Origin: Hymenobacter volaticus
Lineage (GTDB): Bacteria; Bacteroidota; Bacteroidia; Cytophagales; Hymenobacteraceae
NCBI RefSeq assembly: GCF_022921055.1
Contig: NZ_CP095061.1
Location: 3,883,501 to 3,947,500, forward strand
Reading direction: 5' to 3'
DNA length: 64,000 nt
The translations under genes were made by a program, and so were the position numbers. How positions within the stretch are numbered: the stretch's first letter is position 1; each line of letters begins with the position of its first letter. Under the pieces are notes generated by a model. The model did no database searches. It was not told the DNA's origin and saw nothing but the letters and a program-made list of their open reading frames with translations. Below are positions 7,703 to 16,328 of the stretch, in pieces.

Positions 7703-9406
7703 ATGGCAATCAGTTCAAACGGTAAAGTCAGCGGTAGCCACGCCAAAAAAGTGCCGCACGATAAAAATCCGCTAGCGGAGCTATTGACGCCCACTGCTAT
7801 TCCAGCCCACAAGTTGGTACTGCGTACGTTGCGACGTTCCGACTTCAAGGCCATCAAAGGCATTATGGATCAGGTGTATTCCAATATGGAAGGCGCTTGG
7901 TCGGCCGACGAGTTCAGTGCTTTGATCCGTAAGTTTCCTGAGGGCCAGATTGGCATCGAGGACAATGGGCGGCTGGTAGCTGCGGCTTTGGCTATTATCG
8001 TCGATTATCAAAAATTCGGCGACAAGCACACCTACGCTAAAATCACGGGCAACGGCAAATTCGACACGCACAACTCCGACGGCGACACGCTGTACGGCGT
8101 CGATGTGTTTGTGGACCCCGAGTACCGGAGCTTGCGCCTCGGTCGGCGTTTGTATGATGCGCGCAAAGAGCTGTGCGAAAACCTGAACCTCCGGGCTATG
8201 GTGGCAGGCGGTCGGATTCCGGGTTATGCCCAATACGCCAACGAAATGACCCCGGCCAAGTACGTAGAGATGGTGCGGAACAAGGAATTGGTTGACCCCA
8301 TCCTGACGTTCCAGCTCTCCAACGAATTCTACGTCCGCAAGATTATCCGCGGCTACCTCCCTTACGATTCCGAGAGCAAGGCCTATGCCACGCTGCTGGA
8401 GTGGATCAACGTGTACTACGAAGAAGAGGAAAAGCTCATCGGCAACCAGAAAAGCAATGTCCGCATCGGCATTGTGCAGTGGCAAATGCGCGCCACCCGC
8501 AGTTTGGAAGACTTGCTGCAGCAGATCGAATTCTTCGTGGATACGGTGAGTGGCTACAAAGCCGACTGCGTGATGTTCCCGGAATTCTTCAACGCTCCGC
8601 TAATGGCCCTCACCAACGAGGATTCGCCAGCAGTGGCAATCCGAGCTATGGCGGCTTTCACGGCTCCTATCAAGGCCAAGATGATGGAGTTGGCTGTGAG
8701 CTACAACATCAACATCGTGGCGGGCTCCATGCCGGTGTACGAAGACGAGAAACTCCACAACGTAGCCTACCTCTGCCGCCGCGACGGTACTGTGGACGAA
8801 CAATACAAGCTGCACGTCACGCCCGACGAGGCCAGTTACTGGGGTATGCGCGGCGGCGACAAGCTAAAGTGCTTTGATACCGACTTCGGCAAAATCGGCA
8901 TTCTGGTGTGCTACGACGTAGAATTCCCGGAGCTAGCCCGCATGCTCAGCGACGAAGGCGTGAAAATCCTGTTCGTGCCCTTCTGGACGGATACCAAGAA
9001 CGCCTACCAGCGCGTCCGGATTTGTGCGCAGGCCCGCGCCATTGAAAATGAGTGCTACGTGGCCATTACCGGCTCGGTAGGCAACTTGCCCCGGGTTGAG
9101 AACATGGACATTCAGTACTCGCAGAGCGCTGTGTTCAGCCCCTCGGATTTTGCCTTCCCTCACGATGCCATTGTGGCCGAAGCTACGCCCAACACCGAGA
9201 TGACGCTGATTGCCGACCTCGATTTGGACTTGCTTAAAGACCTGAACACCAGTGGTGCTGTGCGGAACCTGCGCGACCGGCGCAAAGACCTCTATTCGCT
9301 GAGCTGGACCATCAAGAAGACGGAACGCGACGATGAATTGTTAGCCCAAGGCACTGAAGAGCGTCATCCGCGCGTGAGCAAGCGTAAAGCCATTGCAGCT
9401 GGCTAA
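7703..9406 (+). CDS. Fused GNAT acetyltransferase / carbon-nitrogen hydrolase
   Basis: A 567-residue two-domain enzyme. Residues 35-230 are a GNAT N-acyltransferase domain, with the acetyl-CoA site region GVDVFVDPEYRSLRLGRRLY near 133-152. Residues 250-525 are a nitrilase-superfamily domain that begins VRIGIVQWQMR. Its catalytic triad can be read: Glu294 in PEFF, Lys369 in YKLHV and Cys403 in VCYDVEFPE. Family knowledge: nitrilase members hydrolyse or condense C-N bonds (amidases, carbamoylases, N-acyltransferases), and fusions to GNAT domains are known in bacteria but their substrates are mostly unproven. No signal peptide, so cytoplasmic. A stem-loop that includes the next gene's start codon follows closely. 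Confidence 0.9.
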   Translation: MAISSNGKVSGSHAKKVPHDKNPLAELLTPTAIPAHKLVLRTLRRSDFKAIKGIMDQVYSNMEGAWSADEFSALIRKFPEGQIGIEDNGRLVAAALAIIVDYQKFGDKHTYAKITGNGKFDTHNSDGDTLYGVDVFVDPEYRSLRLGRRLYDARKELCENLNLRAMVAGGRIPGYAQYANEMTPAKYVEMVRNKELVDPILTFQLSNEFYVRKIIRGYLPYDSESKAYATLLEWINVYYEEEEKLIGNQKSNVRIGIVQWQMRATRSLEDLLQQIEFFVDTVSGYKADCVMFPEFFNAPLMALTNEDSPAVAIRAMAAFTAPIKAKMMELAVSYNINIVAGSMPVYEDEKLHNVAYLCRRDGTVDEQYKLHVTPDEASYWGMRGGDKLKCFDTDFGKIGILVCYDVEFPELARMLSDEGVKILFVPFWTDTKNAYQRVRICAQARAIENECYVAITGSVGNLPRVENMDIQYSQSAVFSPSDFAFPHDAIVAEATPNTEMTLIADLDLDLLKDLNTSGAVRNLRDRRKDLYSLSWTIKKTERDDELLAQGTEERHPRVSKRKAIAAG

Positions 9407-9411
9407 TTTTT

Positions 9412-9451
9412 CTGCATATTGTAGACGTACAATAAACGTCGAAATATGCAG
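9412..9451 (+). promoter_or_regulatory. Stem-loop that includes the start codon of the RDD gene
   Basis: CTGCATATT at 9412-9420 is perfectly complementary to 9443-9451, and an inner stem GACGT/ACGTC (9424-9428 and 9436-9440) extends it. The right arm contains the ATG (9446-9448) of the RDD gene. If it forms in the mRNA it would hide the start codon; a regulatory role is inference. Confidence 0.5.
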
Positions 9452-9937
9452 CAAGATTACTTAGAGCAAGATTATTCAGATGAACGTATCGAGAAGTCGT
9501 CTGTTTTCGCGGAGTTGCTAAACTCTCCACTAGCCATGACTTCGGCTAGTACGGGTCAGCGCATCATCAATTACATTGTCGACCTCATTACGTTTTACGT
9601 CATCATATTCTTCTTGGGTGCGACTTACAGCATGATAGCGGCCATAATTGATAACCAGGCGATGCTTGATGGGTTGGACAGTCCATGGACTACTTTCATC
9701 AGCTTTGTGATTATGCTGAGCTATTACTTCATTATGGAGTCGATGACGGGCCGCACGATGGGGAAGATTGCAACCCGTACCCGTGTGGTCATGGAAGATG
9801 GTTCGAAGCTCACAACTACAGCCGCCTTTCAACGCACACTCAGCCGAATCATTCCTTTCGAGGCTTTTACTTTTTTCGGCGGCGGTCCTGGTTTGCATGA
9901 TCGGCTTGCCAAAACCCGGGTTGTAAAGGTTGACTAA
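9446..9937 (+). CDS. RDD-family membrane protein
   Basis: A 163-residue inner-membrane protein of the RDD family (named for conserved Arg and Asp residues). After an acidic N-terminal tail of about 30 residues come ASTGQRIINYIVDLI (the Arg and first Asp of the family in or beside helix one), a second helix around residues 85-102, then MTGRTMGKIATRTRVV, the usual segment before the last part. The family is linked to transport or ion homeostasis in some bacteria, but roles are mostly unknown. It lies 39 bases downstream of the GNAT-nitrilase gene. A perfect palindromic terminator follows. A second, longer RDD protein is encoded at 13263-13985. Confidence 0.85.
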   Translation: MQQDYLEQDYSDERIEKSSVFAELLNSPLAMTSASTGQRIINYIVDLITFYVIIFFLGATYSMIAAIIDNQAMLDGLDSPWTTFISFVIMLSYYFIMESMTGRTMGKIATRTRVVMEDGSKLTTTAAFQRTLSRIIPFEAFTFFGGGPGLHDRLAKTRVVKVD

Positions 9938-9974
9938 GTAGTTGGTTTCAATTAATACGTGTTATGTATTCGGT

Positions 9975-10010
9975 AAAAAGCCGGTCGGGAACGTTCCCGA
10001 CCGGCTTTTT
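9975..10010. terminator. Perfectly palindromic terminator after the RDD gene
   Basis: A 36-base perfect palindrome: AAAAAGCCGGTCGGGAAC at 9975-9992 followed directly by its complement at 9993-10010. The A- and T-runs at the ends make it a strong rho-independent terminator in either direction. Confidence 0.92.
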
Positions 10011-10109
10011 CATTGGGCGCAGGTCCAGCATTGCCAAACCGATTTTTATTTTCAGTAAACTTCGGTTCCCCGTCCCATTGTCCACTTTTCTATAATTCAA
10101 TTCCCTTTC

Positions 10110-10829
10110 ATGAAACGCATCCTCATCACCGGGGCCAATCGGGGCCTGGGTCTGGAACTTACCCGCCAGTACCTAGAACGCGGCGACACGGTATTTGCTG
10201 CTAGCCGCCAACCCGACACGGCAACCGACCTGCACCAACTGCGCGACCAATACGCCAACCAGCTCCACCTCGTACAGCTCGACGTGACCGATGAAGCTTC
10301 CATCGAAGCGGCTCGGCAAACAGTGGCTGGCCTCACCGACAGGCTGGATGTGCTGGTTAATAATGCCGGTACTTTTCCGGGCGCAGGCCCCGAGGACCCC
10401 GCCAAGCAACATCTCGGCGGTTTGACGGCTGCCAATGCGCTAACCTTCCTGCATGTGAATGCCGTAGGACCGCTGCTGGTGGCCCAGGCGTTTCTGGATT
10501 TGCTGAAGGCGGCCAACAAAGCACGCATCATTAGTCTCTCATCGGGCCAAGGTTCTCTCACATGGAAGGCGTCCGGCGAGCCTTATCATTATTCGGCCAG
10601 CAAAGCTGCGCTCAACATGTATATGCGGGCACTAGCGGCCGAAGTAGGTACGTATGGGGTGATTTCGGTGCTTGTGGACCCGGGCTGGGTGCAAACCGGG
10701 ATGGGCGGCGATACTGCTATGCTTCCCCCCGCCGATTCAGCTCGGGGTATCATTCGTCTCACCGAGCAGCTTCATGCCGAAGAGAACGGCAGCTTCGTAA
10801 CCTGGCAAGGCCAGCCCGTACCGTGGTAA
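10110..10829 (+). CDS. SDR-family NAD(P)-dependent oxidoreductase
   Basis: A 239-residue classical short-chain dehydrogenase/reductase. The cofactor-binding motif is TGANRGLGLELT at residues 7-18; NNAG lies near residue 90. The catalytic set is Ser in ISLSSGQG near 135 and YSASKAAL (YxxxK) near 153-157. A PGWVQTGMGG segment near 190 is typical of carbonyl reductase-like members. The substrate cannot be deduced. The gene stands alone between two terminators, so it is probably its own transcription unit. A start at ATG 10110 gives the standard N-terminus MKRILITGANRG. Confidence 0.92.
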   Translation: MKRILITGANRGLGLELTRQYLERGDTVFAASRQPDTATDLHQLRDQYANQLHLVQLDVTDEASIEAARQTVAGLTDRLDVLVNNAGTFPGAGPEDPAKQHLGGLTAANALTFLHVNAVGPLLVAQAFLDLLKAANKARIISLSSGQGSLTWKASGEPYHYSASKAALNMYMRALAAEVGTYGVISVLVDPGWVQTGMGGDTAMLPPADSARGIIRLTEQLHAEENGSFVTWQGQPVPW

Positions 10830-10857
10830 TACAAGCAAAAAGTAACTAGAAATGAAG

Positions 10858-10890
10858 GAGCTGTTCCGCAAGGTGCAGCTCTTTTTTTTT
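10858..10890 (+). terminator. Rho-independent terminator after the SDR gene
   Basis: A GAGCTG/CAGCTC stem (10858-10863 and 10876-10881) with a 12-base loop is followed by nine Ts at 10882-10890. Confidence 0.8.
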
Positions 10891-11111
10891 AAGTGTTGTA
10901 GCTCGTAAAGTGCTTTAAGCAAACTAGTCTTTTAGGAATAAAATCAATATAGGCTCTATACAAACAATTCCCCTTCAGCCATTTAATCATATCATTAAGA
11001 TTAAATTATAATTAAAATCCATTTTCTTACAATCTGCTCGATACATATGACCGTAAGTAGTATAGTTCACCTTAAAACAAGCTCTATTTCTCCTTTTTAC
11101 ATCTCAATCCC

Positions 11112-13172
11112 ATGCTTGAAAACATTACTCGCTGGACTAGCGCCTACAAAGGCCTAGCCCTTGGTGCTTTGCTGACTAGTGCCGTTGCGCTGCCAACTGC
11201 TGCGCAAACTATCTATGGCCTCAGTGGTACTACCACTGCCAGCACCTTAGTTTCCTTTAGTGCCACTGCACCTGGCACCCTTTTAGGCACTTTACCCATC
11301 ACGGGCGTTACCCCTGGGCAAACCATCGTCGGCATGGACTTTCGCCCAAACACAGGGCAACTCTTCGCTATGGGCTATGACGGTACCACCACCGGCGCCA
11401 ACTCGCAGCTTTACACCCTCGACCTAACTACCGGCGTTGCCACGAGTGTAGCCCCTGCCATTCGGTTAGAGCTCGGCGATCCTTCGGCTCGCATTGGGTT
11501 CGACTTCAACCCTACTGTGGACCGCATCCGGGTGGTAAGCTCTACGCCTGTTGCGGCCGGCAACATGACCACTCGCAACAATTACCGCCTTAACCCCAAC
11601 AACGGCGCTATTGCGGCTACCGATACCAACCTGGCTTATGCCACCACTGACCCAAACACGGGCAATACGCCGAGCGTGGGCGCAGTAGCTTACACCAACT
11701 CCTACATTGGCAGCACAGCCACTGTTCTCTACGACATAGACGAAGCCGCTAGCCGCTTGCTGACGCAGAATCCGCCTAACAACGGGACCCTGAACACCAT
11801 CGGGACCTTATCCACCTCTACTACGGGTAATAGCCAAAGCACCGACTTTGACATTTATTACAATACTACCACTGGCGCCAACACCGCCTACCTTTCTGCC
11901 TCAATAGCAGGCATCGCCACCTTCAGTGCCACACTCTACACCTTGAGCTTACCAACGGCCCCCACGGCATCCGTGAGCACTACTTCTGTGGGTGCTATTG
12001 GGGATGGCTTGATAGATGTGCGAGATATTGCTGTGCAGATAACCCGGCCGGCCACGTTGCCTGCTCTAACTGGCCAACTGGCTTATGCGTTGGCCGGCAC
12101 TAACTTGATTACATTCGACACAGCTCAGCCTAGTTTAATTCGTACGTCGGCGGGAATTACGCTCCCAACTGGCACGCCTGCCACACAGACGCTGGTTGGC
12201 CTCGACATTCGGCCGAGCACCAACACACTTTATGCGTTGGGTTATGACGCTTCAGTGGCCAGCCCAACAGCCAACGCGCAGCTTTATTTAATTAACTCAA
12301 CCACCGGGGCCGCAACCGCCTTCGGCTCGGCTATTCGCTTAGAGTTAGGTAGTGGCAGCATTGGATTTGACTTCAACCCGGTTGCCGACCGGATTCGGGT
12401 GGTAGGCGCCAACCGCAACAATTACCGCCTCAACCCCACTAACGCGGCCGCTGTTTTTGGCGCCATGGATGCGCAGGTTGCTTATACCACCGGCACTAAT
12501 ACTCCTAGCATCGGGGCAGTAGCGTATACCAACAGCTTCAATGGCACCACCGCCACTGCTTTATACAATTACGACGAGGTACTAAACCAACTGAACACAC
12601 AGAACACCGCCGCGGGCACCGCCACCGACGGTCAACTGACTGCTGTGGGCGCTTCGGGTATTACCGTATCAACCGCCTCGGCTACTATCACACCGAATGT
12701 AGACTTGGACATCTTCAGCACTGCTGCTGGAGTGAATACGGCTTATATGGTGGCTAATACGGGCAATACGAACAACACAGCCTTCTACACTGTGAACCTC
12801 ACAACGGGGGCGGCTACACTAGTAGGCCCAATCGGAAACGGCATAGCAGCCCGTGACATTACAATAGCCGCACAAACTGGCGTGGTAAACTCGACCCGGA
12901 AGACGGAATTGGCCACTAGCTTGTCGCTTTACCCGAACCCGCTGGCAGGCGCTGCCCGTGTAGCGTTTGGCTTGCCACGTGCTGCGCATGTCGAGTTGAC
13001 GGTGACGGATGCACTTGGCCGCACGGTTGATACAGTGGATGCTGGTCAGCGCTCAGCCGGCCAGCAGTCGATTGAGTGGAACCGCAAAGGTCAAGCTGCC
13101 GGTATCTACTTCTTCCGCCTTAGCTTCGACGGCCAGCCTGCTGGTACCCGCCAGGGCGTATTGACGGAATAG
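11112..13172 (+). CDS. Por-secreted protein with two tandem DUF4394 units
   Basis: A 686-residue exported protein. The signal peptide ends around AAQTIYG (residues 31-36). Two copies of the DUF4394 domain follow, roughly residues 35-310 and 320-585. Each has the signature GFDFNP, DRIRVV and NNYRLNP in the same order (first copy near residues 136-165, second near 418-445) and an SxGAVAYTNS segment. A type IX sorting domain forms the C-terminus (YPNPLAGAARVAF, then VTDALGRTVDTV and GIYFFRL). DUF4394 proteins probably fold as beta-propeller-like surface proteins, but no activity is known. The doubled domain suggests internal duplication. A very strong terminator follows. Confidence 0.9.
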   Translation: MLENITRWTSAYKGLALGALLTSAVALPTAAQTIYGLSGTTTASTLVSFSATAPGTLLGTLPITGVTPGQTIVGMDFRPNTGQLFAMGYDGTTTGANSQLYTLDLTTGVATSVAPAIRLELGDPSARIGFDFNPTVDRIRVVSSTPVAAGNMTTRNNYRLNPNNGAIAATDTNLAYATTDPNTGNTPSVGAVAYTNSYIGSTATVLYDIDEAASRLLTQNPPNNGTLNTIGTLSTSTTGNSQSTDFDIYYNTTTGANTAYLSASIAGIATFSATLYTLSLPTAPTASVSTTSVGAIGDGLIDVRDIAVQITRPATLPALTGQLAYALAGTNLITFDTAQPSLIRTSAGITLPTGTPATQTLVGLDIRPSTNTLYALGYDASVASPTANAQLYLINSTTGAATAFGSAIRLELGSGSIGFDFNPVADRIRVVGANRNNYRLNPTNAAAVFGAMDAQVAYTTGTNTPSIGAVAYTNSFNGTTATALYNYDEVLNQLNTQNTAAGTATDGQLTAVGASGITVSTASATITPNVDLDIFSTAAGVNTAYMVANTGNTNNTAFYTVNLTTGAATLVGPIGNGIAARDITIAAQTGVVNSTRKTELATSLSLYPNPLAGAARVAFGLPRAAHVELTVTDALGRTVDTVDAGQRSAGQQSIEWNRKGQAAGIYFFRLSFDGQPAGTRQGVLTE

Positions 13173-13190
13173 AAACCTTACTCGCAAGCA

Positions 13191-13229
13191 ACAGAAAAGG
13201 CCGGTCCATCGTGGACCGGCCTTTTCTGT
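13191..13229. terminator. Strong stem-loop terminator between convergent genes
   Basis: Perfect 18-base arms at 13191-13208 (ACAGAAAAGGCCGGTCCA) and 13212-13229 with a TCG loop. It lies between the DUF4394 gene and the convergent RDD gene and can serve both. Confidence 0.92.
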
Positions 13230-13262
13230 TTTACGCGCTAGTAGGATTTGCTACCCTGTGAC

Positions 13263-13985
13263 TTATCCTTGCATGGCGGCCAGGTGCGCGTGGTCACGCA
13301 AGATGGTGCGCAGGAAGGCTTCGTCGGGTAGTTCGGTGTGAATGCCAGTCAGGTCTTTCACTTTGTTGGCCACTTCGTTTAGCAGCAAGTAATTTTTGTG
13401 CTCTAGCCCTTTCGAAACCAATTGGCGAATAGTAGCCACATCGTGGTCGGCGAGTTGGGCTGCTTGCGGAAAAACCACCACGTAATCGTCGGAAGTAATG
13501 GTAGGTGCCAGCGGGCCGACTCTCTGTTGCGGCCGGGTACTCACTACTGATGTGCCGGCGGCTAAGTCGCCGAGGCGCTGCCCGCGTCCGTTAGACGCCA
13601 CCACCACAACGGCTATCAGTCCGCTCATAAATCCCGTATCCACAATGCGCAACACCCAGCGCAGCAGGTAGTCGCCAAGGCTGGGCTGGGTGCCATCGAG
13701 CCGGATGACCTTGATGTGCCGTGCCTTCTTACCCAAGCTCTGTCCGTTGAAAAACACCTCGCACGCCAAGTGGTAGAACACAGCGGGCAGACCTACCAAC
13801 AACACCAAAATCACGAGCAGCGTGTCGCCCTTTAGTTTCAAGGTTGTGAATAGCAGAACCCAGGCCCCAATCCAGGCAATGAGAATTAAGTTGTCGATAA
13901 TAGCAGCCAAGATTCGTTCACCAACGCTGGCGACTTCATATTCCAGCGACACATTTTGGGTTGTTTGAACGCGAATTGTACTCAT
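13263..13985 (-). CDS. RDD-family membrane protein (divergent from the MoxR cluster)
   Basis: A 240-residue inner-membrane protein. From the ATG at 13985 it starts MSTIRVQTTQNVSLEYEVAS, a short soluble lead, and then the RDD hallmark VGERILAAIIDNLILIAW. Two or three further helices and QSLGKKARHIKVI follow, then DYLLRWVLRIVDT, which is typical of the longer RDD proteins. The last 80 residues (from about 165) are a soluble tail. It is divergent from the SpoIIM-like gene that opens the DUF4129/DUF4350/MoxR/DUF58 group. RDD and SpoIIM genes accompany MoxR groups in many Bacteroidota, so a shared envelope role is likely but unproven. Confidence 0.88.
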   Translation of the reverse strand: MSTIRVQTTQNVSLEYEVASVGERILAAIIDNLILIAWIGAWVLLFTTLKLKGDTLLVILVLLVGLPAVFYHLACEVFFNGQSLGKKARHIKVIRLDGTQPSLGDYLLRWVLRIVDTGFMSGLIAVVVVASNGRGQRLGDLAAGTSVVSTRPQQRVGPLAPTITSDDYVVVFPQAAQLADHDVATIRQLVSKGLEHKNYLLLNEVANKVKDLTGIHTELPDEAFLRTILRDHAHLAAMQG

Positions 13986-14114
13986 AACAATAAACAGCAA
14001 GCAGCGACGTGGAGGCGCCGGAATTAATAGTTGAAAAGAATGAAACGGAGCCGGAAAATTTGCTAATCTTCGTTGATCTGACTTATCTGCAAATTAGAGG
14101 TTGCTTGCCAATTG

Positions 14115-14231
14115 TTGCTTGTTGAGTAACTGATTATTGTGGTGTTTGTGCCTTGCTTCCAACAAGCCGCTCCAACCAATCCGTATTTCTCTCCAAAGAA
14201 CACCCCACAACAACCAATTATCAACAAGCAA
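14115..14231. repeat. Long imperfect inverted repeat between divergent RDD and SpoIIM-like genes
   Basis: The left arm (14115-14146, starting TTGCTTGTTGAG) and the complement of the right arm (14199-14231, reading TTGCTTGTTGAT) agree over about 32 bases with a few transitions and two length differences. The loop is about 52 bases. The right arm ends five bases before the SpoIIM-like start codon. This is one of several such elements in the window. Confidence 0.7.
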
Positions 14232-14235
14232 GTGT

Positions 14236-15207
14236 ATGCGTGAAGCGGTATTTCTGCGGCAAAATGAGGCCCGGTGGAAGCAATACGAAACGTCGGCTGC
14301 TACTGGTCCTGACGAGCTAGCAGCTCGGTTCGTCACCCTGACCGACGACTTAGCCTATGCCCAGACCTTTTATCCTAACTCCCCTACCACACGCTACCTC
14401 AACGACCTAACCGCCAAGCAGCACCAGGCGCTTTATAAAAACAAAACGGAGCATACCAGTCGCTTCAAACAATTCTGGGCGCGCGAACTGCCACTGCTCG
14501 TGGCGCGTCATCACACCACGCTGGCTTGGTCGCTGCTGCTCTTCACTGTATTTACGCTGGTAGGCGCCCTCTCAGCCGCCTACGACGATTCGTTTGTGCG
14601 CGTGGTACTTGGGGACGCCTATGTAAACCGAACCCTGGAAAACATCGAGAAGGGCGACCCGATGGCCGTGTACAAGGGCACGAGCGAGACGCCGATGTTC
14701 TTGCTGATTACCTTCAACAACATTTATGTTTCGTTGGTGGCGTATGCTATGGGCGCTACGCTTGGGCTAGGCACCGTGTGGGCGCTGTTTCGCAATGGGG
14801 TGATGCTTGGTTCGTTTCAATATTTCTTCTACCAGAAAGGGGTGTTGCTCCCCTCGCTGCTCACTATCTGGATTCATGGCACCCTGGAAATATCGGCTAT
14901 TGTGCTAGCTGGAGGCGCCGGCTTTGTAATGGCGCGCGGCATGCTGTTTCCAGGTACTTACTCTCGCGCCGCTGCTTTTCGCCAAGCCGCCCGCGACGGC
15001 CTAAAGTTGGCCATTGGGCTGGTACCCATCTTCATGGTAGCTGGTTTTCTCGAAGGCTTCGTGACTCGGCATACCGAAATGCCCATGGCGCTTAGCTTAA
15101 CCATTATTGGGCTGTCGGCAAGTTTTATTGTCTGGTATTTTATTCTGTATCCCCGGTATTTGAGTCGCCGCTTACCAGCTTCAACTACGCCTGGGCACCT
15201 AGGCTAA
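14236..15207 (+). CDS. SpoIIM-like (DUF95) membrane protein
   Basis: A 323-residue inner-membrane protein of the stage II sporulation protein M family. Bacteroidota do not sporulate, and here the family accompanies MoxR clusters. The ATG at 14236 (MREAVFLRQNEARWKQYE) matches the usual cytoplasmic N-terminal helical region of about 110 residues. The membrane part begins LAWSLLLFTVFTLVGALSA. The family core is NRTLENIEKGDPMAVYKG, FNNIYVSLVAYAMG and WIHGTLEISAIVLAGGAGF; the HGxxE motif is conserved in the family. It is followed by another membrane protein and the DUF4129 gene, all in one direction. Confidence 0.88.
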   Translation: MREAVFLRQNEARWKQYETSAATGPDELAARFVTLTDDLAYAQTFYPNSPTTRYLNDLTAKQHQALYKNKTEHTSRFKQFWARELPLLVARHHTTLAWSLLLFTVFTLVGALSAAYDDSFVRVVLGDAYVNRTLENIEKGDPMAVYKGTSETPMFLLITFNNIYVSLVAYAMGATLGLGTVWALFRNGVMLGSFQYFFYQKGVLLPSLLTIWIHGTLEISAIVLAGGAGFVMARGMLFPGTYSRAAAFRQAARDGLKLAIGLVPIFMVAGFLEGFVTRHTEMPMALSLTIIGLSASFIVWYFILYPRYLSRRLPASTTPGHLG

Positions 15208-15307
15208 CCCTTTGTTTACTAGTCTATCAAGTAAAGAATCTTATCTTCTATCTTAAAGAGCTTATTCGAAGTAGTAGATAAACTCATTCCGTAACAGTAG
15301 TGCACCT

Positions 15308-16234
15308 ATGCAATTAAAATTTACCAAGGAAGAAGACTTCCGTCAAGAGCGTGATTTCGGAGCCAAGATTGGCGCAACTTTCGAGTTTATAGGCGCTCAT
15401 TGGCGCCCGTTAGGCAAGTGCTTGGCTTACTTCGTGATACCTGCGGCGTTATTGATGGGACTAGCCATGGGAGTATCCCAAAGCCACGTGCTTGGCTCGA
15501 TGCAACAGCCAGATACCATCAGTTCCGCTGAACGCATACGCAGCTTTAACAGCAACATCTTTAGTGTTTACTACTGGCTAGGGATTCTAAGCTCTTTTAT
15601 CAGCTACCTACTACTTGGGGCCACCGTGTATGGCTATGTACTGGTGCGACTGTCTTTGCCCGCCGAACAGGAAGTGACGCCTCGCTTGGTAGGCGAGCAA
15701 ATTAGCCGCTTCGCGGCGCGCTTACTGCTGTCAGGAATAGCAATGGGGATTTTGATTGCGCTAGGATCTGTGCTGCTAGTCGTGCCGGGCATGTATCTAG
15801 CTATCGGCTTAAGCTTTGTTTGGACAGTGCAGGTGCTAGAAAACAATTCCGTAAGCCAAGGAATAAGCCGTAGTCTCTACTTGATCAAAGGATACTGGTG
15901 GTCTACGTTCGGGCTCATGTTCATCATGTCTATTATTCTGGGTCTGTTAGCCATGATTTTCCAGGTCCCATACCTGTTCACTTTTGTTGGCAAGTTGCTC
16001 CACTGGAGCTTTGTTTCTTCGGATGTCCTGATGGTTGCCAGTACCATGCTGGCTTCTGTGGGGCAGATGTTCTTATACTCGATGCTTTTTATTGCGCTGC
16101 TGTTTCAGTACTTCAACCTCGTAGAGAAGAAGGAAGGACTGGGCATGCGCAACCTTGTGGCTAGCCTTGGCAGCGGTAGAGCTCCAGTGGCTTACAATAG
16201 CACCTTCCGTCCCGATGACGAAGGCGAATACTAA
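15308..16234 (+). CDS. Uncharacterised polytopic membrane protein of the MoxR cluster
   Basis: A 308-residue membrane protein I cannot assign to a named family. A 40-residue soluble N-terminus (MQLKFTKEEDFRQERDFGAK) precedes five or six hydrophobic segments, at roughly 42-62, 95-118, 137-172, 194-215 and 240-262. The last 45 residues are soluble. The layout resembles membrane domains of the YciC/glycerophosphodiesterase-associated type, but only generally. It lies 100 bases after the SpoIIM-like gene and 95 before the DUF4129 gene, the position where Bacteroidota MoxR clusters commonly carry an unnamed membrane protein. Confidence 0.7.
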   Translation: MQLKFTKEEDFRQERDFGAKIGATFEFIGAHWRPLGKCLAYFVIPAALLMGLAMGVSQSHVLGSMQQPDTISSAERIRSFNSNIFSVYYWLGILSSFISYLLLGATVYGYVLVRLSLPAEQEVTPRLVGEQISRFAARLLLSGIAMGILIALGSVLLVVPGMYLAIGLSFVWTVQVLENNSVSQGISRSLYLIKGYWWSTFGLMFIMSIILGLLAMIFQVPYLFTFVGKLLHWSFVSSDVLMVASTMLASVGQMFLYSMLFIALLFQYFNLVEKKEGLGMRNLVASLGSGRAPVAYNSTFRPDDEGEY

Positions 16235-16328
16235 GGTGGCACAATACAAGCCGTAAGCACCTAGCTCCAAGCCGCATTACAGCTACTATTTTCCGGGTGC
16301 TTCCACTGCCTACTTATCCTTTTATTCT

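Noticed and set aside
7781..8485. 234-codon open frame on the minus strand within the GNAT-nitrilase gene
   Set aside because: It is antisense to a gene with clear domains and catalytic residues, and its sequence has no recognisable features; high GC content keeps many such frames open.
16073..16270. Antisense and overlapping small frames in the MoxR cluster
   Set aside because: All lie within or across better supported genes and have no signal peptide, domain or plausible start context.
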